Part shown: in pieces, positions 51,973 through 62,600 of the stretch
How the letters are laid out: every line of letters starts with the position of its first letter
Numbering within the stretch: position 1 is the first letter of the stretch
DNA from: Roseovarius bejariae
GTDB lineage: Bacteria > Pseudomonadota > Alphaproteobacteria > Rhodobacterales > Rhodobacteraceae
Length of the DNA stretch: 64,000 bases
Direction of reading: 5' to 3'
Assembly: GCF_009669325.1 (NCBI RefSeq)
Contig: NZ_SZWE01000001.1
Location: 806,402 to 870,401 of the forward strand
The notes under the pieces: generated by a model
Database searches by the model: none
Seen by the model: the letters and a program-made list of their open reading frames with translations, nothing else
Told to the model about the DNA's origin: nothing
Position numbers and translations under genes: made by a program

Positions 51973-51994
51973 ATTGATGATATTTATCACCAAT
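51973..51994. promoter_or_regulatory. inverted repeat overlapping the XRE regulator start
   Basis: ATTGATGATA-TT-TATCACCAAT is an inverted repeat matching at 9 of 10 arm positions and overlapping the first base pair of the regulator's ATG at 51993. The place suggests autorepression by the regulator; it also lies 88 bp upstream of the divergent DUF2061 gene. Confidence 0.5.
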
Positions 51995-52850
51995 GATGGA
52001 AAAAACAGACAAACGCCTACGCGCAGACCTTTTCCGCACCCGCCTGAGCGACGCGATGCGGGATCGCGGCACCAATCAAAGCGCCCTCGCCCGCGCCGTG
52101 GGGGTGGATCGCTCCACCATCTCGCAGTTGCTCAAGGGCACGGGGGCACGCCTGCCCAATGCGCAGGTGGTGGGCGAATGCGCCCGTGCGCTCGGGGTGT
52201 CCGCCGATTGGCTTCTGGGCCTCACCGATCGGCCCGAAACCGCCGCCGACATTCTCGCCAACACCATGGCCATGACCGAAGCCTCCCGCGCGCTTGTCGA
52301 TGAACAGATCTTCCGATGGCATCAGGAAGCCGCGGGTTTCAAGATCCGCCACGTCCCGGCGGGCCTGTCCGACATGCTCAAGACCCAAGACATGCTGGAA
52401 TGGGAATACACCCCGCATCTGGGCCGCAGCACCCAACAGGCCATCGGCGCCTCACAGGACCGGCTGGAATGGATGCGCAGCGCCCAATCGGATTACGAGA
52501 TCGCCATGCCGCTTTACGAGGTCTATTCGATGGTACGCGGCGAAGGCTACTACGCCGACCTGCCCAAAGAGATTCGCCTGGCCCAGGCCCGGCGCCTGAT
52601 CGACGTCAGCCATGATCTCTACCCGCGCCTGCGTGTCTATCTCTACGATGCCCGCCGCCTCTATTCGGCGCCGATTACCATTTTTGGCCCCCAAATGGCC
52701 GTGCTTTATATCGGACAAACCTACATGGCCTTCCGCGATACCGAACGCGTGCAGGCCCTCACCCAACACTTCGATCATCTGGTCCGCGAGGCCCAGGTCA
52801 CCGCGCGGCAATTCCCCGACCACCTGCGCGACCTCATGGCGGATATCTAG
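51993..52850 (+). CDS. XRE-family transcriptional regulator with C-terminal sensor domain
   Basis: 285 residues. An N-terminal HTH_3 domain (about 13-75: LSDAMRDRGTNQSALARAVG, then DRSTISQLLKG) is followed by an uncharacterised domain (about 100-285) with an aromatic-rich segment (PLYEVYSMVRGEGYYADLP). Such regulators are common in Rhodobacterales, but I cannot name the ligand or targets. An inverted repeat at its start codon suggests self-control. It ends just before the twin-hairpin element. Confidence 0.85.
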   Translation: MMEKTDKRLRADLFRTRLSDAMRDRGTNQSALARAVGVDRSTISQLLKGTGARLPNAQVVGECARALGVSADWLLGLTDRPETAADILANTMAMTEASRALVDEQIFRWHQEAAGFKIRHVPAGLSDMLKTQDMLEWEYTPHLGRSTQQAIGASQDRLEWMRSAQSDYEIAMPLYEVYSMVRGEGYYADLPKEIRLAQARRLIDVSHDLYPRLRVYLYDARRLYSAPITIFGPQMAVLYIGQTYMAFRDTERVQALTQHFDHLVREAQVTARQFPDHLRDLMADI

Positions 52851-52856
52851 CGGGCA

Positions 52857-52903
52857 CCGATTTCTTCAAAAGAAATCGGACCGAAGTCTTTTGAAGACTT
52901 CGG
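52857..52903. terminator. twin-hairpin repeat element, copy 2
   Basis: CCGATTTCTT-CAA-AAGAAATCGG (52857-52879) and CCGAAGTCTT-TTG-AAGACTTCGG (52881-52903). Compared with the copy at 49786, the second hairpin has G-C in place of A-T at one position in both arms, a compensatory change that argues for an RNA or DNA hairpin being kept. It follows the XRE gene stop by 6 nt. Confidence 0.8.
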
Positions 52904-52911
52904 CCCAGCTG

Positions 52912-52955
52912 ACACCGACGTAAGTCCGCCAAAGTACCGACGTATTGCAGACAGC
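52912..52955 (+). repeat. 11-nt-period TACCGACG array, copy 3
   Basis: Units ACACCGACGTA (52912), AGTCCGCCAAA (52923, diverged), GTACCGACGTA (52934) and TTGCAGACAGC (52945) follow the same 11-nt period and final CAGA unit as the arrays at 45 and 41341. It lies between the convergent XRE and aldo-keto reductase genes, right after the twin-hairpin element. Confidence 0.55.
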
Positions 52956-52992
52956 GATTTTAGCGCCTTTTCAGCACCTTATCTACAAATCC

Positions 52993-54039
52993 TCAGAACG
53001 GCATTGGATGCGCCCGATGCGCCGCGTCGATCTCTTCCAGCACCTCGTCCGACAGGCTCACATTCCCAGCGCCCAATGCCACGTCCAGTTGCGTCACCGA
53101 GGTTGCCCCGAAGATCACCGACCCCATGAAGGGGCGCGTCATGCACCACGCAATGGCCATCTGCGCCGGGTCCAGACCATGCCGTGCTGCGATCTCCAGA
53201 TAGGCCCCGACCGCATCAAGCGCCCGCCCGGTCTTGCGCCCCCCGAGCGTCTCGTTCAGCGTCATACGCGAGCCTTCGGGCACGGCGCCCCCTTGATATT
53301 TGCCGGTCAACAGCCCCGCCGCCAGCGGCGAAAAGGCCAGCAACCCGACATTCTCGTTCACGCTCAGCTCCGCCAGGTCCGTGTCATACAGGCGGCACAG
53401 CAGGGAATATTCATTCTGGATACTGGCGACACGCGGCAGGCCCTTGTCCTCGGACATCCGCAACCACTGCGCCGTGCCCCATGCGCTTTCGTTCGACAAG
53501 CCAAAGGCGCGGATATTGCCCTTGTCCACCTGCTTTTGCAGGGCCTCCAGCGCATCTTCCATATGCGCCAGCGTGGCCGTCTTATCCTGCCCCGACGGGT
53601 CATATTGCCAGTTTTTCCGGAACATGTAGCTGCCCCGGTTCGGCCAATGGAATTGATACAGATCGATGTAATCGGTCTTGAGGCGCCGAAGCGACCCCTC
53701 CACCGCCTCGGGAATGGTCTTTGAAGAAATCGGCGCCCCCTCGCGCGCATGTTTCATGCCCTCGCCCGAATGCTTGCTGGCCAGAACCACCTCATCGCGC
53801 CGCCCGCTCTTGGCAAACCATTCGCCGATCACCTCCTCGGTCCGGCCAATGGTTTCCTTGGCGATGGGATTCACAGGGTACATCTCGGCGGTGTCGATGA
53901 AATTGAGGCCGCGCTCCAGCGCGCGGTCAATCTGCGCATGGCCTTCTTCCATGGTGTTCTGGCTGCCCCATGTCATTGACCCAAGGCACAGCGCGCTGAC
54001 CTCGATCCCGGTCCGCCCCAGTCGGTTTTTCTTCATCAT
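52993..54039 (-). CDS. Tas-like NADP(H)-dependent aldo/keto reductase
   Basis: 348 residues. The start MKKNRLGRTGIEVSALCLGS and the GSMTWGSQNT segment fit Tas-like enzymes. The catalytic tetrad is visible as Asp and Tyr in FIDTAEMYPV, Lys in LASKHS and His in YQFHWPNRG. The C-terminal cofactor region includes VIFGATSVTQLDVALG. GGAAAGG lies 5 nt before ATG 54039. The substrate is unknown. Confidence 0.88.
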   Translation of the reverse strand: MMKKNRLGRTGIEVSALCLGSMTWGSQNTMEEGHAQIDRALERGLNFIDTAEMYPVNPIAKETIGRTEEVIGEWFAKSGRRDEVVLASKHSGEGMKHAREGAPISSKTIPEAVEGSLRRLKTDYIDLYQFHWPNRGSYMFRKNWQYDPSGQDKTATLAHMEDALEALQKQVDKGNIRAFGLSNESAWGTAQWLRMSEDKGLPRVASIQNEYSLLCRLYDTDLAELSVNENVGLLAFSPLAAGLLTGKYQGGAVPEGSRMTLNETLGGRKTGRALDAVGAYLEIAARHGLDPAQMAIAWCMTRPFMGSVIFGATSVTQLDVALGAGNVSLSDEVLEEIDAAHRAHPMPF

Positions 54040-54253
54040 TTGCGCCTTTCCTTGTCCCTCGCGCTCGGCGCAAAGACTAGCGGTTTTCCGGCCCGCGTCA
54101 CCCCCCGGGTCTTTCACTGGATCTGCGGCGGGCATAGCTTAGGGTCAGGACCCATTCATCCCACACCACTGGCGCCCTATCGTCGAACCGGGGCTCTGGC
54201 GTGTGACGCAAAGTTGAGTGGCCAGTCCGGTGCATTCGCCCTACCATAGTTCG

Positions 54254-54811
54254 ATGCGTTATCTGTTTGCCCTCACCTTCAGCCTGGTCGCCACGCTCAG
54301 CATGGCCGCACCACAGGCCTACCGCCTCGACACGGCCCGCTCCAGCGTAGGCTTCACCTATGCCATCGAGGGCAGCGCGGCACAGGGCACCATGCCGGTC
54401 AAATCCGCCGAGGTTCTGCTCGACCTCGACAACCTGCCCAACAGCCGGGTGCACGTCACGCTGGATGCTGCCGCGGCCCGCGCGGGGTTCATCCTTGCCA
54501 CGCAGGCGATGAAAGACGCACAGGTCCTCAATACACGACGCTTCCCCGAGATCACCTTTCGCTCCACCACGATCAACGGCGATCTGTCCGGCGCGACCGT
54601 CACCGGCGATCTGACTGTGCGCGGCGTCACCCGCCCCGTTACCCTGACCGCCGGGCTTTACCGGCAACGCGGCACGGACCCGCGCGATCGACGGAACCTG
54701 CTGGTGCTGCTCACCGGGCAAATCAGCCGGGCGGCCTTCGGCGCAACGGGCTATGCGGGCATGGTGGATGACACCATCGGCCTGCGCATTCTCGCCCGGA
54801 TCACCCGTTAG
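54254..54811 (+). CDS. YceI-family periplasmic protein
   Basis: 185 residues with a signal peptide (MRYLFALTFSLVATLSMA) and the YceI lipocalin-like barrel: YRLDTARSSVGFTYAIEG at the start, then RRFPEITFRSTTI and GDLTVRGVTRPVTLT, the classic family strand pair. YceI proteins bind isoprenoid-like molecules. ATG 54254 is used because it starts the signal peptide. Its end overlaps the convergent MFS gene by 11 bp. Confidence 0.88.
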   Translation: MRYLFALTFSLVATLSMAAPQAYRLDTARSSVGFTYAIEGSAAQGTMPVKSAEVLLDLDNLPNSRVHVTLDAAAARAGFILATQAMKDAQVLNTRRFPEITFRSTTINGDLSGATVTGDLTVRGVTRPVTLTAGLYRQRGTDPRDRRNLLVLLTGQISRAAFGATGYAGMVDDTIGLRILARITR

Positions 54812-56078
54812 GGGCCTGCCCCTCGGCCTCTTCAGCCGCCTCTTCGGCCTGCTCGACGTACCATTCCTGCGCCGCTTCCACCGCCACCGGCGAGGAGGTC
54901 GGCAAAACCCCAAGGTAGCTGCCGGTTTCATCCACCGGCACCCCGGGGCGCCGCGTCATACGCCAGCCCGCGTAAAGGGTGATCGCCGCAAAGACCACCG
55001 CAAGAAACAGCCAGAACCCCTTGGGCCCGGCAACATCCATGACCTGCCCCGTGGCCATCGGCCCCACGACCGCGCCCACGCCATAGGCAAAAACCAACCC
55101 GCCCGACGCCGCGGCCATATCATCGACCTCCAGAAAATCGTTCGTATACGCGATGAACAGCGCATAGAGCGGGTTCGCCACGCCCCCCACGATAAAGGCC
55201 AGAACAAGCAGCGTTTCGAACTGCGCCCCCACGACAAAGCCCACCGCCGTCGCCGTCGCCCCGATCGCCGCCAATCCAAGGATCAGCAACCGCCGGTCCA
55301 TCCGGTCCGACAGCCACCCAACCGGGATTTGCCACACCAGGGAGCCGGTGAAAATCGCCGCGACGAATCCGGTGATCTGCCCCACGCTCAATCCCGCCGC
55401 CGCGCCATAAACCGAGGCCATGCCGAACTGCGCCGCGAAGGCCCCGCCCAACAACAGCGTGCCCACACTGGCCAAGGGGGACTTGTGGTAAAGCTGCATC
55501 AGGCTCATCGGTTTGGTGGTGTCCGAGGCCGGCGTCGGCGTAATCGACAACAGGATCGGCGCGAAACTCAGCGAGACAAGGATCGACGGGATCACGAACA
55601 GGAAAAACCCGCTCGCCTCGCCAAGGTTCATCAATCCCTGCGCCGCGATCAGGCCCAGCATCTGCGCCACCATGTAAACCGACAAGACCTGCCCGCGCGT
55701 CTGGTTTGTCGCCGCATTGTTGAGCCAGCTTTCGGCGGTCACGTAAACGCCCGACAAGCAGAACCCGAGGATCACCCGGATCAACGTCCAGCTATAGGGA
55801 TCGGTCAGGATCGGAAAGGCAATCAACCCCGCCGAAATGAACGAGGCCAAGGCCGCAAAGACCCGCACATGCCCCACCCGCCGGATCAACTCCGGGGCAA
55901 GACGACTGCCCACCAAAAATCCAAGGAAATACCCCGATGTGATCACCGACAGTTCCAGCGTGCCAAAGCCCTCCATGGCCCCGCGCACCCCCATCAGGGT
56001 GGCCTGCATGCCATTGCCGATCATGATCAGGACCATACCGAGCAGCAGGGCCCAGACGCTGGCAAGTACCTGGAACAT
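54801..56078 (-). CDS. MFS transporter
   Basis: 425 residues with about twelve membrane spans in two halves of six (first loop signature [18 protein letters not shown]; second [13 protein letters not shown]). It ends in an acidic tail ([11 protein letters not shown]). It belongs to the sugar/other MFS group with many Ala and Gly, and the substrate is unknown. The start at 56078 is preferred over the longer frame, which overlaps the metG promoter region. Confidence 0.88.
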   Translation of the reverse strand: MFQVLASVWALLLGMVLIMIGNGMQATLMGVRGAMEGFGTLELSVITSGYFLGFLVGSRLAPELIRRVGHVRVFAALASFISAGLIAFPILTDPYSWTLIRVILGFCLSGVYVTAESWLNNAATNQTRGQVLSVYMVAQMLGLIAAQGLMNLGEASGFFLFVIPSILVSLSFAPILLSITPTPASDTTKPMSLMQLYHKSPLASVGTLLLGGAFAAQFGMASVYGAAAGLSVGQITGFVAAIFTGSLVWQIPVGWLSDRMDRRLLILGLAAIGATATAVGFVVGAQFETLLVLAFIVGGVANPLYALFIAYTNDFLEVDDMAAASGGLVFAYGVGAVVGPMATGQVMDVAGPKGFWLFLAVVFAAITLYAGWRMTRRPGVPVDETGSYLGVLPTSSPVAVEAAQEWYVEQAEEAAEEAEGQAPNG

Positions 56079-56259
56079 CGCGCGGCCCCTCTGCCCTGGT
56101 GTCAGGACAACGCCTACCAAGGCAAAAAACGACGCGTCAAACCGGAACGCGACAGGATTGTCGAAATTGACATATCCACCGCGCGCCCTCTGGTCCTTCG
56201 CGCCCAAGGGCTTTAAACCCCCCGCAACACGGCACGGCGCGAAAGGCGGGAAAGTAACA

Positions 56260-57978
56260 ATGGCACGGCACCTGGTCACCTCGGCAATCCCCTATATCAA
56301 CGGGATCAAACACCTGGGCAATCTCGTGGGCAGCCAATTGCCCGCCGATCTGTTCGCGCGCTTCCAGCGGGCGCGCGGGCACGAGGTTTTGTTCCTGTGC
56401 TCCACCGACGAACACGGCACCCCCGCCGAACTGGCCGCCGCCAAGGCAGGGGAACCCGTGGCCGAATACTGCGCCCGTATGCACAAGGTGCAGGCCGATA
56501 TCGCCCAAGGCTTCCGGCTCAGCTTCGATCACTTCGGGCGCTCCTCCAGCCCGCAAAACCACGCGCTGACCCAACACCTTGCCGGCAAGCTTTACGAGGC
56601 CGGGCTGATCGAGGAAGTCACCGAAAAGCAGGTCTATTCCAACGCCGACAAACGCTTCTTGCCCGACCGCTATATCGAAGGCACCTGCCCCAACTGCGGC
56701 TACGACAAGGCGCGCGGTGATCAATGCGAAAACTGCACCAAGCAGCTTGACCCGACCGACCTTCTGGACCCGCGCAGCGCCATTTCCGGCTCCACCGACC
56801 TTGAGGTGCGCGAAACCAAACACCTTTTCCTGCGCCAAAGCCAGATGCGCGACACCCTGAACAAGTGGATCGACAGCAAAACCGACTGGCCGGTCCTGAC
56901 CACCTCGATCGCCCGCAAATGGCTCAATGATGGCGACGGCCTTCAGGATCGCGGCATCACCCGTGACCTCGATTGGGGCATCCCCGTCAAACGCGGCGAC
57001 GAGGACTGGCCCGGCATGGAAGGCAAGGTCTTCTACGTCTGGTTCGACGCGCCGATCGAATATATCGCCTGCGCCGCCGAATGGGCCGAGGCCAACGGGC
57101 TGGATCAATCCGCGTGGGAACGCTGGTGGCGCACCGAACGCGGCGCCGACGACGTGCGCTATACCCAGTTCATGGGCAAGGATAACGTGCCCTTCCACAC
57201 CCTGTCCTTCCCCGCCACGCTAATGGGCTCGGGCGAAGACTGGAAACTGGTGGATTACATCAAATCCTTCAACTACCTCAACTACGACGGCGGCCAGTTC
57301 TCGACGTCCCAAGGCCGCGGCGTCTTCATGGATCAGGCGCTTGAAATCCTGCCCGCCGACTACTGGCGCTGGTGGCTGCTCAGCCACGCCCCCGAAAGCT
57401 CGGACGCCGAATTCACATGGGAAAACTTCCAATCCTCGGTCAACAAGGATTTGGCCGACGTGCTGGGCAACTTCGTCAGTCGCGTCACCAAGTTCTGCCG
57501 CTCCAAGTTCGGCGAGGCGGTTCCGGAAGGCGGCGAGATGGGCGCGCGGGAAACCGCCCTCATCGACACCCTCACCACCCGCATCCGCGCCTATGAGGGC
57601 CATATGGAGGCGATGGATGTCCGCAAATCGGCGCAGGAGTTGCGCGCCATCTGGGTGGAAGGCAACGAATACCTGCAAGAGGCCGCGCCATGGGCCACCT
57701 TCAAGGAAGACCCGGAAACCGCGGCGATGCAAATCCGCCTCGCCCTCAACCTCATCCGGCTTTACGCGGTGCTCTCCAGCCCCTTCATCCCGGATGCGGC
57801 GAAAACCATGCAAGAGGCCATGCAGACCAGCAATGACAGCTGGCCCGACGATGTGCCAACCGCGCTTGCCACGCTCCAACCCGGCCACGCCTTCACCGTA
57901 CCCGAGGTGCTTTTCGCCAAGATCACCGACGACCAGCGCGAGGATTGGCAGGCCCGCTTCTCCGGCACCCGCGATTAA
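56260..57978 (+). CDS. metG: methionyl-tRNA synthetase
   Basis: 572 residues, class I synthetase for methionine. The HIGH motif is HLGN in [10 protein letters not shown] (about 12-21). A zinc knuckle reads [17 protein letters not shown] (about 146-162). FDAPIEYI and the anticodon-binding helical domain follow, with no C-terminal tRNA-binding extension. The KMSKS motif is altered to QFSTS ([13 protein letters not shown], about residue 347), losing both lysines; variants of the form KFSTS are, from memory, usual in alphaproteobacteria. ATG 56260 starts at the family position. A hairpin follows the stop. Confidence 0.94.
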   Translation: MARHLVTSAIPYINGIKHLGNLVGSQLPADLFARFQRARGHEVLFLCSTDEHGTPAELAAAKAGEPVAEYCARMHKVQADIAQGFRLSFDHFGRSSSPQNHALTQHLAGKLYEAGLIEEVTEKQVYSNADKRFLPDRYIEGTCPNCGYDKARGDQCENCTKQLDPTDLLDPRSAISGSTDLEVRETKHLFLRQSQMRDTLNKWIDSKTDWPVLTTSIARKWLNDGDGLQDRGITRDLDWGIPVKRGDEDWPGMEGKVFYVWFDAPIEYIACAAEWAEANGLDQSAWERWWRTERGADDVRYTQFMGKDNVPFHTLSFPATLMGSGEDWKLVDYIKSFNYLNYDGGQFSTSQGRGVFMDQALEILPADYWRWWLLSHAPESSDAEFTWENFQSSVNKDLADVLGNFVSRVTKFCRSKFGEAVPEGGEMGARETALIDTLTTRIRAYEGHMEAMDVRKSAQELRAIWVEGNEYLQEAAPWATFKEDPETAAMQIRLALNLIRLYAVLSSPFIPDAAKTMQEAMQTSNDSWPDDVPTALATLQPGHAFTVPEVLFAKITDDQREDWQARFSGTRD

Positions 57979-57983
57979 GCGGC

Positions 57984-58000
57984 GCGCGCCAAAGGCGCGC
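57984..58000 (+). terminator. hairpin after metG
   Basis: GCGCGCC-AAA-GGCGCGC is a perfect 7-bp stem six bases after the metG stop. It has no T tract, so it may act with Rho or as a 3'-end stabiliser. Confidence 0.5.
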
Positions 58001-58169
58001 ACAGGGTATCTCGCCCGTGCGCCTCTGGCGCCCGGCTCGCGCCTATGTCCAATCTGACGCTTCAATTGCAGCCACATGCGAAACCAACCGGTGTTTTTGG
58101 GTATTTTAGCCAAGAAAAAACCAGAGCGCGCCTGCCCGTTTTCTCCTGTTCAAAAATATCCTGGGGTGA

Positions 58170-58227
58170 GGTGAAAATCCCATTTTCACCGAGGGGCAAA
58201 GCCCCTCATTGGCGCGCGTAAGCGCGC
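58170..58227. terminator. three consecutive hairpins between metG and tRNA-Leu
   Basis: GGTGAAAAT-CCC-ATTTTCACC (58170-58190), GAGGGGC-AAA-GCCCCTC (58191-58207) and GCGCGC-GTAA-GCGCGC (58212-58227) stand almost back to back. They lie downstream of the minus-strand tRNA gene and may end its transcript. The rest of the 302-bp gap after metG has no gene; AAAAATATCCTGGGG at 58153 resembles the 20930 region in reverse. Confidence 0.6.
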
Positions 58228-58280
58228 TCAGACCTGCGTGGCGCAGCCACTCCTTTTGGCACGTCAATCAGGAAAACCGC

Positions 58281-58366
58281 TGGTACCCGCGGCCGGACTC
58301 GAACCGGCACGGCCTTTCGGCCTGGAGATTTTAAGTCTCCTGTGTCTACCATTCCACCACGCGGGC
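58281..58366 (-). tRNA. tRNA-Leu (TAA anticodon)
   Basis: 86 bases with CCA encoded. Acceptor arms GCCCGCG and CGCGGGT pair apart from a G-U end; the D-loop has TGGTGGAATGGTAGACA. The anticodon stem-loop is GGAGA-CTTAAAA-TCTCC with anticodon TAA. A type II variable arm (GGCCGAAAGGCC) is present, and the T arm is CCGGTTCGAGTCCGG. It reads UUA and UUG leucine codons. Confidence 0.95.
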
Positions 58367-58437
58367 CAGCGGCGCGGACAATATCCGATGTCATGGTGGT
58401 GTAAAGGCGCGAAGCGGGTCATCAGACCCGATAAACG

Positions 58438-58986
58438 CTAGAGATCGTCTTCGCCGGTCTCCAGCACCGGCAAAAGATGCCGCTCCCCCAGCCACGGGTT
58501 CATCTCCAAGGCCGCCCGCAGCTCCAATGCCGCCTCGGCCTTGCGGCCCAATGCCATAAGCGTCAGCGCGCGACCGGCCCGCGCCGCCACATGCCGTGGC
58601 TGACGATCCAGCGCTGCATCCAGTTCGGGCAGGGCTTTTTCGAAATCTTCCCGCAGGAAATGGATGAACCCGCGTTGATTGTACCCTTCGGCATAATCCG
58701 GGCAATAGGCCACCAAGGCGTCAAAGGCCTTCATCGCCGATCCATAGTCATACATCTCGCGCCGTGACACGCCGGAATCCAACAGGTCCTGGGCATGACC
58801 GTCAGGTGCTTGCGCCCAGATTTCCCACATCCGGCTGGCCAAGGCCCGCCCTGCCGCCTCATCGGGCGCGGTCCGGGCCTGTGCGATCAACCCGTCCAGA
58901 GCATCGGCATGATCCGGCGGGGCGGGGCAATCGGCCCAACCCGGCGTGGCAAGGACAATGGCAAATGCAAGAGCACGTATAGACAT
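58438..58986 (-). CDS. exported TPR-repeat protein
   Basis: 182 residues with a signal peptide (MSIRALAFAIVLATPGWAD). Tetratricopeptide repeats follow (MYDYGSAMKAFDALVAYCPD, AEGYNQRGFIHFLREDFEKA, AALDRQPRHVAARAGRALTL), with the family residues at A8, G and P. It is a periplasmic protein-interaction scaffold of unknown partner. It stands alone between the tRNA and the putR gene. Confidence 0.85.
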   Translation of the reverse strand: MSIRALAFAIVLATPGWADCPAPPDHADALDGLIAQARTAPDEAAGRALASRMWEIWAQAPDGHAQDLLDSGVSRREMYDYGSAMKAFDALVAYCPDYAEGYNQRGFIHFLREDFEKALPELDAALDRQPRHVAARAGRALTLMALGRKAEAALELRAALEMNPWLGERHLLPVLETGEDDL

Positions 58987-59019
58987 GTAACGAAGGGTAC
59001 AGACCCCCTCACCTCACGG

Positions 59020-59496
59020 TCAAATCACATCCGAGAGGGCATTCTCCTTCACCGCCTGCATCGCCACATAGGTCGAGGTGTTCGACACATAAGGCAGGGT
59101 CGAGATATGATCGGCCAGAACCCGGCGATAGTCGGTCATGCTATGGGTCCGCACCTTCATCAGGTAATCGAAATTTCCCGCGATCAGATGCACCTGCTCG
59201 ATCTCGGGCACCCTGGCCACCGCCGCATTGAACTCCGCCAGCGCCGCCTCGCGCGTATCGCTCAGGCGCACTTCGACGAAACTCACGTGATCCATGCCAA
59301 GGCGGATGGGATCGAACAGCGCGCGATACCCGGTGATGATTCCCTCCTTCTCCAGCCGCCGCAGCCGTGCCTGTGTGGGCGACTTGGACAGGCCGATGGT
59401 GCGCGCCAGATCGGTGATCGAAATACGACCATCCCCCGCCAGCGCCTTGAGAATCGCACGGTCGAAACGGTCAAGCTCCGGGTGGTCATTTTGCAT
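59020..59496 (-). CDS. putR: Lrp/AsnC-family regulator PutR
   Basis: 158 residues. The helix-turn-helix is ARTIGLSKSPTQARLRRLEK (about 32-51), followed by the RAM ligand domain (about 70-145; VHLIAGNFDYLMKVRTHSM). It is divergent from putA with 114 bp between them, the arrangement of the proline-responsive activator PutR in alphaproteobacteria. It should activate putA when proline is present. Confidence 0.9.
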   Translation of the reverse strand: MQNDHPELDRFDRAILKALAGDGRISITDLARTIGLSKSPTQARLRRLEKEGIITGYRALFDPIRLGMDHVSFVEVRLSDTREAALAEFNAAVARVPEIEQVHLIAGNFDYLMKVRTHSMTDYRRVLADHISTLPYVSNTSTYVAMQAVKENALSDVI

Positions 59497-59527
59497 TGCG
59501 TTTAGCCATTTTTATACTCAATTTCAC

Positions 59528-59539
59528 TATGTATACATA
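59528..59539. promoter_or_regulatory. palindrome between putR and putA
   Basis: TATGTATACATA is a perfect 12-bp palindrome in an AT-rich part of the shared promoter, 72 bp before putA and 32 bp before putR. It is a candidate PutR operator; no experimental motif was available for comparison. Confidence 0.5.
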
Positions 59540-59610
59540 CATTTTTAGGAAAAACAACTCGCAGAACACTGGTATGCTTGGACGAAATGCCTTTTCGGGA
59601 GGACCCACCC

Positions 59611-62600
59611 ATGCCTTATGATACCGACATCCGCCGCGCCATCGACCTTGCCACCTATGCCGACGAGGGGCAGACCGTGGCCCGCCTCACCGAACTGGCC
59701 GCCCTTTCGGAAACCGACCGCGCGCGCATCGTCGAACGCGCCGCCGATCTGGTGCGCGACATCCGCGGCCAATCCAGCCCCGGACTGATGGAAGTGTTCC
59801 TTGCCGAATACGGCCTGTCAACCGAAGAAGGTATCGCGCTGATGTGTCTGGCCGAGGCGCTTCTGCGCGTGCCCGACGCCGACACCATCGACGCGCTGAT
59901 CGAGGACAAGATCGCGCCATCCGACTGGGGAAAGCACATGGGCCATTCCGCCTCGCCACTGGTCAATGCCTCCACATGGGCGCTGATGCTGACCGGCAAG
60001 GTGCTGGAGGATGAAAAACCCGGGCTGGTGGGCACCCTGCGCGGTGCCGTCCGCCGGTTGGGCGAGCCGGTCATTCGCACCGCCACGGGCCGCGCCATGA
60101 AGGAAATGGGCCGACAGTTCGTTCTTGGCGAAACCATCCAATCGGCCATGGACCGCGCCGCAGGCATGGAGAAAAAGGGTTACTCCTATTCCTATGACAT
60201 GCTGGGCGAGGCCGCCCGCACCGATGCCGACGCCACCCGCTATCACCTTGCCTATTCGCGCGCCATCACCGCCATCGCCAATGCCTGCACCAATGCCGAT
60301 ATTCGCGACAACCCCGGTATCTCGGTGAAGCTCTCGGCGCTTCATCCCCGCTATGAAGTGGCCCAGCGCGAACAGGTGATGGATGTCCTCGTCCCCCGCC
60401 TGCGCAGCCTCGCCCTTCTGGCAAAATCCGCCAAGATGGGCCTCAATATCGACGCCGAAGAGGCCGACCGCCTCTCGCTTTCGCTCGACGTGATCGAAAC
60501 CGTGCTCTCGGAACCCGCGCTTGCCGAGTGGGACGGTTTCGGCGTGGTGGTGCAGGCTTACGGCCAACGCGCCTCCCACACGCTGGATTTCCTCAACGAT
60601 CTGGCCACGCGCCTCGATCGCAAGATCATGGTGCGGCTGGTGAAAGGCGCCTATTGGGACACCGAGATCAAGCTGTCGCAGGTCGAAGGCGTCGATGGCT
60701 TCCCGGTCTTCACCTCCAAGGCGGCCACCGACATCAGCTATATCGCCAATGCCCGCAAACTCCTGTCGATGACCGACCGGATTTACCCGCAATTCGCCAC
60801 TCATAACGCCCATACGGCGGCGGCGATCCTTGAGATGGGCAAGGACCAGAAGGATGAATTCGAATTCCAGCGCCTGCACGGCATGGGCGAAGCGCTGCAC
60901 GACATCATCCTGAAAAACGAAGGCACCCGGTGCCGCATCTATGCTCCCGTGGGCGCGCACCGTGATCTGCTGGCCTACCTCGTGCGCCGCCTTCTGGAAA
61001 ACGGTGCCAACTCCAGCTTCGTCAACCAGATCGTGGACGAGGATGTCCCCCCCGAGGTGGTCGCCCGCGATCCCTTCGAGGCGATCAACGATGAAAAGCC
61101 CCACCTGCCCACCGGGCCGGACCTCTTCCTGCCCGAGCGCAAGAACTCCAAGGGCTTCGATCTGGCGCACCAGCCGACATTGGATGCCATCGACGCGGCG
61201 CGCGGCCCCTTCGTCAATCACACGTGGGATGTTGGCCCGATCCTTGCCGGCAAAGCCTCCCCCGAGGCCCCGCGCCCGGTGATCAACCCCGCCGACCCTG
61301 CCGACCAGCCCGGCACCGTCGCCACCGCCAGCGCGAAGGACATCGAAACCGCCCTCGCCTCGGCCAAACCATGGGACGCTAGCCCCGAGGAACGCGCCAA
61401 GGTGCTCAACAAGGTGGCCGACCTCTACGAGGAAAACTATGGTGAGCTTTTCGCCGCCATCCACCGCGAAGCGGGCAAAATGGTGCTCGATGCCGTGGCC
61501 GAACTGCGCGAGGCCGTCGATTTCCTGCGCTACTACGCGGCCAACGCTCCTGAAGGGCAAGCCGTCGGCACCTTTACATGCATCTCGCCATGGAACTTCC
61601 CGCTGGCCATCTTCACCGGCCAGATCAGCGCCGCCCTCGCCGCTGGCAATGCCGTGCTGTCGAAACCGGCCGAGCAAACACCGATCATCTCGGCCCTTGC
61701 CGTCGACCTGATGCACAAGGCTGGCGTGCCGAAAGAGGCGCTGCAACTCCTGCCCGGCGGCGGCGAGGTGGGCGCGGCGCTGACCTCGGATGCCCGCGTA
61801 AACGGCGTGGCCTTCACCGGCTCCACCGCAACGGCAATGAAAATCCGCGCCGCCATGGCCGAAAACCTCGCCCCCGGCGCGCCGCTCATCGCCGAAACCG
61901 GCGGGCTGAATGCCATGATCGTCGATTCCACCGCCCTGCCCGAACAGGCGGTGCAGGCGATCGTCGAATCCGCCTTCCAGTCGGCGGGGCAACGCTGTTC
62001 CGCCCTGCGCTGCCTCTACGTGCAGGAGGACATCGCCGACAGCTTCACCGAAATGCTCACCGGGGCCATGGATGCGCTCAACATCGGGATGCCCTGGGAT
62101 CTGTCCACCGATGTCGGCCCGGTGATCGACGAGACCGCCCGCGCAGGCATCGCCGAGCATATCCAGACCGCCCGCGCCGAGGGCCGGTTGATGCATGAGC
62201 TCAAGACGCCGAACGCGGGCACCTATATCGCGCCGACGCTGATCAAACTCGGCGGGATCGAGGATCTGGAGCGCGAGATTTTCGGCCCTGTCCTGCATCT
62301 GGCCACCTTCAAATCCACCGAACTGGACAAGGTGATCGACCGGATCAACGGCACCGGCTATGGCCTGACCTTCGGGTTGATGACCCGGATCGACGACCGC
62401 GTGCAATATGTCACCGACCGGGTTCATGCGGGCAACATGTACGTCAACCGCAACCAGATCGGCGCCATCGTCGGCAGCCAACCCTTCGGCGGCGAGGGCC
62501 TTTCCGGCACCGGCCCCAAGGCGGGCGGCCCACACTACCTTGCCCGCTTCACGGCCCACCCTGCCGCGCAGGCCAAGGGCGACTGGCCCCGCGACATGGG

